Shown here: positions 57,260 to 64,000 of the stretch, one piece after another | Layout of the letters: the number at the start of each line of letters is the position of its first letter | Position numbering within the stretch: the first letter of the stretch is position 1 | Assembly (NCBI GenBank): GCA_964017195.1 | Contig: OZ024898.1 | Location: forward strand, 10,563,130 to 10,627,129 | Length of the DNA stretch: 64,000 nucleotides | Reading direction: 5' to 3' | DNA from: Siderastrea radians | Taxonomy: Eukaryota; Cnidaria; Anthozoa; Scleractinia; Rhizangiidae | The notes under the pieces: generated by a model | What the model saw: the letters and a program-made list of their open reading frames with translations, nothing else | Database searches by the model: none | Told to the model about the DNA's origin: nothing | Translations under genes and position numbers: made by a program

Positions 57260-60200
57260 TTATTTAATTCCTTTTTGTATACGTGGTGGTGAAAGGAAAG
57301 GAAGTTGTAATTAAGCTTTTGTTGTAGCTGAACTCGAGGAGTTATGGCATTATAATTTTGGGGTGGAAGGGGGTTAAATAAGGACCCGGTTTGAGGGTGA
57401 GATATTCACATAAATACACTGGAATCATTCATGAAACTAATCCAGGGCTTGAAATAACGGCCGGTCAACGGACTATGTCCGGCTTGATTGGGGATTTGAC
57501 TAGTCAAGTGTTCGCCTTGCCCATCATACTGCAGACAGAGAGACCCCACCGTTTTTTTCTCTTTTTTTTTGGAAAGCCAGTATTTCTGTCGAAAATTAAA
57601 CGCCAATTCGGATATTTTCGGGCAACAAGTTCTACAGATCTCGATTTTTCATTAAAATTTGGCTATAACAAAAGAGAAACATTGTTGGTCGTTGACGTGT
57701 CTGCAACATCAACATTTCTCTTAAATGCGAGAACACTGTAAGAGAAACTTTTGCGACAGAACGGTTTGAGCGTCTAAACAAACCCGTAGTTGCCTGACAG
57801 TGCGTGCTTGAAAGCAAGAACACAGTAACATGATACTGTCACGCGCTAAACCTCGAACAGACATCATCTTTTGTTAGACAACGTTCTTGGATTGTTAGTG
57901 GAGAAAGGAAACCTACCTTCTTCATCCACCCAGTGACACTTTCATCCTAGGTAGCGGTTGGATTTTCAGCTGTCGAATTCTCTTTAAGATGACTTTCGGG
58001 GCAAGTTTTTCGCCATTCGCTTGCGCTACTCGATGCGACGGTGAACTTATCGGCGCAGCAAGTTGTTCGCGGCACTTTTCTGCTCCCAGTAACTAGTTTT
58101 CTTGCTGTACATTGGCAATTTGAATCAAAACAGCATGAACTTAACCCTATTCTGCCTGGGCTTTTTTTGAGTTTCTGAGCCAGGGGGCTAGATCTTGAAA
58201 AGTATTTAAGCTCCTGCAATGAAACTTGGTACGTTTTTAGCACGTCATTAGCTTAACAGATTGGGCTTATGAGGTGTCAATTATAACGTGTCGTGACGTC
58301 ACAATAACGTCAAAAACCCGCCATTTTAAATTTTACGCCGCCATCTTGAATCCCAAGCATGCAGTCATACAGCTGACAATGACATCATCAAAAATATATG
58401 ATTTCGTTCTAAGAAACATACTTAGTTAAAACAAGCTCACAAAAGTAAAAAAAAACATAATGTTCTTCTTACAAACGAAGGGGTAAAACAGAAACAAGAC
58501 TGAAAAAAGACAAAAAAGACAGAAAATAGTCAATCTACACTTCTGGGTGGACGGTTGCTATGGAAACGTCAATCGTCATAGACATGTTACTGACATGGGA
58601 AAATTTTCTCTGATAAATTTTAGGAAAAGTCACGGTTACTACGCATGCTCCAAACTTTGATTTCCTGACAGGATGTCGTGAATTCAAAAGACGCGAGAAG
58701 TGATACAGAACCTTCAAAAATCCGTTTGCATCGTGCTCAGTTTAGTTCAATATTACCCTAAAGCTTCTCCCAGTTATAGATTAATGATATACAGTTTTCG
58801 TTAAGTTCCAATTTGTGTGAGATCGGGATTTTTTGGCGTTGTTTTCAATGCCGTTGGACGGAGGACCGAGAGGAGGGAAGCGCTATGGCGCCGGTCGAAG
58901 GCTTCTTTCTCCCGGCAGCCTCCATAAAAGCTCAGAAAATCGTGAAAGGAATAAGAAGAAATGGAACTAACAGCATACCAGAATATATATAAAGAAAGCA
59001 ACCCATGAGACATGGAAACGACTGAAGGGATCAGTGGTGTCTGTATTCGACCGACACAGCCATAAACTGATGGGTTGGAACGCCTGCACGCTGCACGACT
59101 TCTACTTCAGCATGTACTTGTACGCCGCGCCTTATCTTGGTCTTTTGAGCCATTTTGCTTCTTGTTTTTTTGTGGCGGGTTTAGAACGGAGGATTTTTAA
59201 ATGTTGACTGAATCGAGCCGTTACAACTTAGGCGTCGCATTCTCGAGGTCATATCGAGGTCATAAGTGGTGGATTCTTGTGGCTTTCGTCATTTGTTATT
59301 CTCCGTTGGTTTGACTTCTGATTGTTTGTTAAGCGACTCAATATGGTTTTTATGCCGCTCTTGCATAATAGGTACGTTGAATTTGGCTCATTTAGGAAAT
59401 TTAAGAGTTTTTCCGCCTCTCATGTTTATATTTTCGACTAGAAATACGTGACTCGCAGAACCTCGCGAAGCTCAGGCACGGGTGCACCACAAAATTGAGC
59501 GATCGGGGGTGGGGAGGGGATAGAATTTTGCTTTAACTGGAGGTGTGGATGGGTGACCACAATGGTCCCCAATTGGGAGTTAAGATCGACATTCTGGTTC
59601 CCATTCGCTTCCATGTAACTTGCATCCAATCCTCTGTCATGTATACGAAAATACGTTCAGCCCCTCCCCCCCCCCCCCACACCTCTCTTCATTCTGACGT
59701 AAGGTAAATTGCTCTCTAGAGAGGACGTATAGTATTGCTGTGGACCTGTTGTCCAAGACAATATATGTAGACTGGTGTTTCTGTTTATTTTGGTTGGGTG
59801 AGAGTAGGTTATCAGAAATGCAGTTCAATCTCCAACATTAACCCGGCCATTTCCTTTGGTTTCTGTTGTACAGTTTTTGTTCTATTTACTGGGCATTGAC
59901 AAGTGTCAATAGCTAAAACAATACATTATTTCCCTTGACTGGTAGAGATACTGTAGCAGGAGTCTCTTACTGCTGAAGAGTGATGTGGTGCATTAAAAGA
60001 ATTATCCATTTTTACCCAAAAATTGAAATGAGAATGATACAGAATAATGGCAAGCAAAGCACAGAGTTTCATATTGATGTTGTAGCATGTTTATTCATTC
60101 CCCCAACATACTATAGAAATTGGATTAGATAATTGTCACAATAATATAATACATTAACCCTTGACGCCCCAGTGACCAGCATCTCCCTACAGTAACAATG

Positions 60201-61740
60201 CTTTAATTAGGTCATCAGAATTAAGGAATTGATCACCAAACATGAATAGTGTTAATGTCAGTAGAAAGAAGTTCTCTGCACTAGTACTACAAGAAATGTA
60301 TGAAGAACAGTAAGGAGAATTTGCAGGTTTACATTGGGGCTTAGGGAGGTCAATTGGTGTGAAAAGCAAGAGTAGCTAATTAAGGGAAAGGGTGAGTGTA
60401 GATTATAGCATGTGAAACCTTCAGAAGTAAGACAAACTTTCACATAGACAAATCATGTTGAAGGTGATCAGGATCTCAATTCCCATGAATTTGGTGCTTG
60501 TTTGTGCACTGCGAGGAGAGCTGTGATGCTGGTCACTGTATGTAGCATGAAATTATTATCAATAATTAATTTTAAGCAGTAATGTTTGTTTCACATCAAA
60601 TACATGCAGGTATGTACCTATCCCCGCTACACATTTTAAAGTGGTAATTGTCAGGCAGAGCAATACTTGTAAGTGCATTTCCAAACCAAATTGTGAACAG
60701 AAATTGTCCTTACTGATCCATCTGAATATTATTTTTTTTACTATCAACAGGGTCAAATTATATCCATAACGGAAAATATAAACTTTTATTAATTCCTACT
60801 GATCCAATATGAATTATTTCTTTCAAATATTTTTTCGGGAACGTCCTGAACTTAAAATTTAAATTCGTTTTACTGCTCAAACACAAATATGAAAGTTGTT
60901 TGGGGAACTGAAACCTGTTTTGTGAATAATTTCATTTCTCTTGTGTAATCTGTAATTTTGATCATACTTGGAAAAGTAAATATACGTTAATAATAATTAC
61001 TGGTACATCAAGAGTAAAGATAATGGTAGAGAGAGGAAATAATTTTGAGCCAACCTGTTCAGTCACCGTCCGTTGGAAAGGTATATTTCTAGCAAAAGTA
61101 TTTTGATGATCGTGTGTTTTTTCCTGCCTCTTGTTGCTTCTATAACAAAATCATTTTGTCCAAGCACTTCTTGTCGGTGTCACCGGTCCTGATCGGTTTC
61201 AGCACACATTTTCTCGAAGAGTTTGTAGCCACTGAGTTCATTCTTGCCGGTATTATTCAATTGGTGTGACTGAGTTATAATATTCGAAGACCTTGTATCG
61301 ATTCTCGCGTTGTTGGGGAATTTCGTTTTGACTCAGCGCTGTGCTATCAAGCTAAATTTAAGCTACGTTATGTATGTTCCAAGATTTCTCGCCTGTGATA
61401 TTCCAGTCTCCTGTTTGTGTCCTGCTGATGGTTTTAGTCTTCGCTAGGCTATTATCGGAAAACGATGTTCTATGTCGTCGACTCTTTCGCCTTCGTTGTT
61501 CGCGCTGAATTTCAAGTCGCGTTCACGCTGAGTTTCAGTTGTAAATCTCCCCCGGAATGGATTTTCAGCCACTTGTTAAATCAGGCGTTGCTTGCTTGTT
61601 CACAGACGATGAATAAACATATCAGGACCCAAATGAACGCAGCGAAGTAAGCAAGAAATGAAGAAACACGCCGAAGAAACATGAGAGTGCACAACTGTCA
61701 GCGGTCGCGATTTGTTTTTGTTGCTAGGCAACTGTGCGGA
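57260..61740. other. No supported gene; several dispersed repeats
   Basis: Short frames only. The frame at 57391-57741 contains a GCTTGAAATAACGGCCGG-like repeat phrase and has no domain that I know. A palindromic CRE (TGACGTCA) lies near 58295. The segment 59112-59405 is the second copy of the repeat at 21285-21622. A run of about 18 C lies near 59665. Confidence 0.5.
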
Positions 61741-61767
61741 CACCATCGAAATATATATGGGCAGATC

Positions 61768-63468
61768 ATGAGCTATAGGAAACATGGAGTTCGAATCGAA
61801 AGTTGTTTCAAGGAAACAGCGCTGAAAGATGTCGAGACTCCAATAAAATTATCACCTTACCGTTAGTTCTGTTGTTCTGTCTTTGATTTCTACATCATCT
61901 TCTGCAAATTTCCCTATTTCTCCCCGATTCTCTCAGCGGCTGAGTTCGAACCGCCCGCCATTTTGAAATTCACTCAGTCCCAGTTCTACTCAGCTTACCA
62001 AAAACCCCTAAAGCGAGTGGGTAGGCTATCTTTGCCAGGCTATCGTCACGAGCTCGTAAGAACATTGCACGACGGACTTCCATATATGGAAGGTCGTCGT
62101 GCAACGGATTAAAATTTGCAATTCAAATTAGGCTCTATCTTGGTTCTTCTTTCAGGGGTTTTCTCGGAGATTCAGAAAGTAGAATCAAATTGCGAAACTT
62201 AAATTCATTTTTAGTTGAAAACCAGATCGCATCAGTGGCCAGTTCTTTCGTATTTGATTATTAACTTTAGTTTACGCTTACAGTTTGAAGGAGATATATT
62301 CTTTCGGGTTTATTTCCCGTTTTCGAAACGAATCGAGCCTGTGTACTCGCTGATCAAAACCTCAACGTCCATTTTATATTGCGAGAATTATTTTGCGTTG
62401 TCGAGAAGGAAAACTGTTCCGATCAGCCGGGAAATCATGGAATTAGTGTGGACGAAGCCTACAAACACTTTATTTTCATGTTAAGGTCGAGGAACATTGC
62501 CAGAGACATAAACAAAAACAATTTTGGAAGTCTTTTGAGAGTCGCTTTCCCGGGAACGATTGTAGCGAAGAAACGACGGGTTAACTACGAGGGAGGAAAA
62601 ACAATTGCCCCAGCTAAGACAATTCACCTACCTAATATCAGCAGTTGCAAGAACAGATGGTTTCAGTGAAACTGTCTGTTCGGATAGCCTGCATTACAAG
62701 ACCTTACAAGCGTTTATTTAGCCAAGCGCGGAGAGCGAGACGAAACAAAATATTCGCTTTCGGCGCTCGGCTACTAAATAATGCTTCTTCTGTTTTCGTC
62801 CCCGGAATGTAACCTTCAACTTGTGTTCTACGGTAAAATTAATGCTTTTTGTTTTCGGCCAAACAAATAGATGTATGTTGTATGTTGTTTTTGTGACTGC
62901 TAGCTTCTTCGGGGAGACAACAGCTGCTGCTCCGAATTTCGGCAAATGCAATATAATACTGTTCCCTAAAAGTTTCCCAGAAAAGACCCGACAAGAAAAT
63001 TTTATTTCCGTTTCCGACTCTTGCCTTGTGGGGAGAGTCGACTTTTTCTCACATATGTTTGCTAGCAGGGGACTGGCAAGTTATTTTTGCTCTTACCAGC
63101 TAAAGACGAATTTGAAAAACAATAGCAATTGTCTTTTCGGCCCTACGATTGGCTAATGGCACAAATCTCCTAGCAACGGCCCAAGTGCTTCCTACCCAGT
63201 GGCTTCACAGGAGAGGTTTATTTCCAGTTAGCTGGGTAGAACTGGGACTGAGGGAATTTCAAAATGGCGGGTGGTTCAAGCATCTACCATCGAACTCAGC
63301 AGAGAATCGGGGAGAAACAGGGATATTTGCAGAAGATGATGTAGAAATCAAAGACACAGAACAAGAGAACTAACGGTAACGTGATAATTTTATTGAACCT
63401 TCGACATCTTTCAGCGATGTTTCCTTGAAACAACTTTCAATTCGAACTCCATGTTTCCTATAGCTCAT
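61768..63468. mobile_element. Mutator-like element with ~235-bp inverted repeats
   Basis: The termini are long inverted repeats, 61768-62000 and 63226-63468, beginning ATGAGCTATAGGAAACATGG and ~90 per cent identical. The flanks are a perfect 9-bp direct repeat GGGCAGATC at 61759-61767 and 63469-63477. Long termini plus a 9-bp duplication indicate the Mutator superfamily. Read inward-to-outward, each terminus holds an ATGGCGGG start context and a GGTAACG or GGTAAGG donor-like site, so the repeats may include promoter and first-exon sequence. No transposase is present; the interior carries an RFX-like ORF. A 40-bp hairpin with a TATATA centre lies at 62065-62104. Confidence 0.8.
62289..62669 (+). 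CDS. RFX-like winged-helix ORF carried by the element
   Basis: A frame open for 126 residues without an early ATG, so it is probably an exon; possible acceptors are just upstream (CTTACAG at 62277-62283, though that one leaves a stop in frame, or the AG at 62289-62290). The stretch GISVDEAYKHF ... NKNNFGSLLRVAFPG ... KKRRVNYEGG resembles the RFX DNA-binding domain: the xFGxLLRxxFPG helix is its strongest signature. Composition is protein-like and basic in the wing region. The rest of the protein is absent. It may be a captured host exon or a transposon-encoded DNA-binding protein. Fold call by eye only. Confidence 0.4.
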   Translation, partial: RRYILSGLFPVFETNRACVLADQNLNVHFILRELFCVVEKENCSDQPGNHGISVDEAYKHFIFMLRSRNIARDINKNNFGSLLRVAFPGTIVAKKRRVNYEGGKTIAPAKTIHLPNISSCKNRWFQ

Positions 63469-63539
63469 GGGCAGATCGAGATTTGACCGCCGTAAGCGAT
63501 CCTCGCGCGAACCCCACGCGACAAATTTATAAACCTCGT

Positions 63540-63590
63540 TACGCTCGGAGGGCCTTCGGCCCTCCTCGCTTCGCGAGGAATAATAAAGGA
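63540..63590. repeat. GC-rich stem loops
   Basis: GAGGGCCTTCGGCCCTC and CCTCGCTTCGCGAGG are two adjacent small palindromes followed by AATAATAAA. In an animal genome these are more likely ends of a dispersed repeat than a terminator. Confidence 0.4.
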
Positions 63591-63719
63591 TCTGAAATAT
63601 TCACTGCAGCGTGACGAGTTTCCCTGGTGATGTTTGTAACGCCGGGCTTGGCTTATTGTTTTAAATTCTGTTGCAGGATTTTGTGTTTCGCATCACGCTT
63701 GGTTAGATCTTTGTGTATA

Positions 63720-63960
63720 ATCAGGGTCACCCAACGAGAAAATTTTAGGAAAGTACTTGAAATATCATTTGCTGCTTTATAAGATTGCTTCAGAGGTTTA
63801 TAAAGGCATATTTGTGAAAGCTAATACGGATTGATCTGTTCGGATTTTTTAGCTGAATATTTAGGCCGCAGAAAATTTTAGGAAACAGAATCCTATCCGC
63901 GAATTTCCGAGCTGCTGATGGCTCGCCAAAAATGCTAGCTGACCCATAGATTGGTTACGC
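63720..63960. repeat. Dispersed repeat related to 46480-46620
   Basis: The phrases GATTGATCTGTTCGG, GCAGAAAATTTTAGGAAACAG, and AATGCTAGCTGACCC align in order with 46498-46605. Noncoding. Confidence 0.55.
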
Positions 63961-64000
63961 ACCAAGCCCTTTAACTATTTGACTACCTGATGTTAGGCCC

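Noticed and set aside
57391..57741. 116-residue hypothetical protein
   Set aside because: Contains repeat-derived sequence and homopolymer T runs; no domain.
63540..63590. Rho-independent terminator
   Set aside because: The stem loops look bacterial-like, but the window is eukaryotic and they are probably repeat ends.

Overview
The window is animal nuclear DNA, most likely from an anthozoan cnidarian and plausibly a stony coral. The reasons are: intron-split genes with short exons and GT/AG borders, a secreted TSP1 plus von Willebrand A (vWA) protein of the coral skeletal-matrix type, cysteine-rich Ly6/uPAR-like exons, and a mixed load of DIRS, Gypsy, Penelope-like and SGNH-carrying LINE elements with many small inverted-repeat transposons. 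The species is inference. There are no operons or bacterial genes. Most open reading frames are short and accidental; only two host genes can be modelled with confidence.

Layout. 2.0-8.4 kb (minus strand): a predicted secreted protein made of a signal-peptide exon (8301-8392), three near-identical symmetric (phase 1-1) exons each carrying a ten-cysteine Ly6/uPAR-like domain (6505-6771, 4156-4431, 3001-3276), and a small last exon near 2.1 kb. The exon and its intron flanks were duplicated in tandem, and a 1273-bp TTAA-flanked transposon sits in one copy. 12.2-15.0 kb: two convergent copies of an unrecognised ORF, one split by a Mutator-like element with a 9-bp target duplication. 16.6-18.9 kb: a 2.3-kb minisatellite with a 9-bp unit and a higher-order period of 825 bp. 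21.6-23.1 kb: a Penelope-like fragment split by a Harbinger-type MITE.

26.4-35.1 kb: a tandem array of promoter-like modules. Each has CCAAT boxes, a putative leader exon ending in a GTAGGT donor and a second ~75-nt exon with good splice sites, but no coding body. One is interrupted by a 1544-bp transposon. 35.8-39.5 kb: a decayed Gypsy element. 41.2-46.0 kb: a nearly complete DIRS element on the minus strand (Gag, RT, RNase H, tyrosine recombinase) with 39-bp inverted termini, next to a palindrome resembling related termini.

47.3-50.4 kb (plus): the TSP1-vWA gene. Five exons join in frame to a 259-residue secreted protein with all MIDAS residues. 52.3-55.1 kb: a LINE with an SGNH-hydrolase domain whose endonuclease region is deleted, lying between two (ATCT)n tracts. 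55.1-57.3 kb: a ~102-bp tandem repeat and an inverted-repeat element with repeated internal motifs. 61.8-63.5 kb: a Mutator-like element with 9-bp target duplication, ~235-bp inverted repeats and an internal RFX-like ORF.

The two host genes share an architecture: signal peptide exon, phase-1 domain exons and a very short last exon. Apart from them the window is dominated by mobile elements, many nested, and several insertions can be dated against each other because an empty copy of the target also lies in the window.
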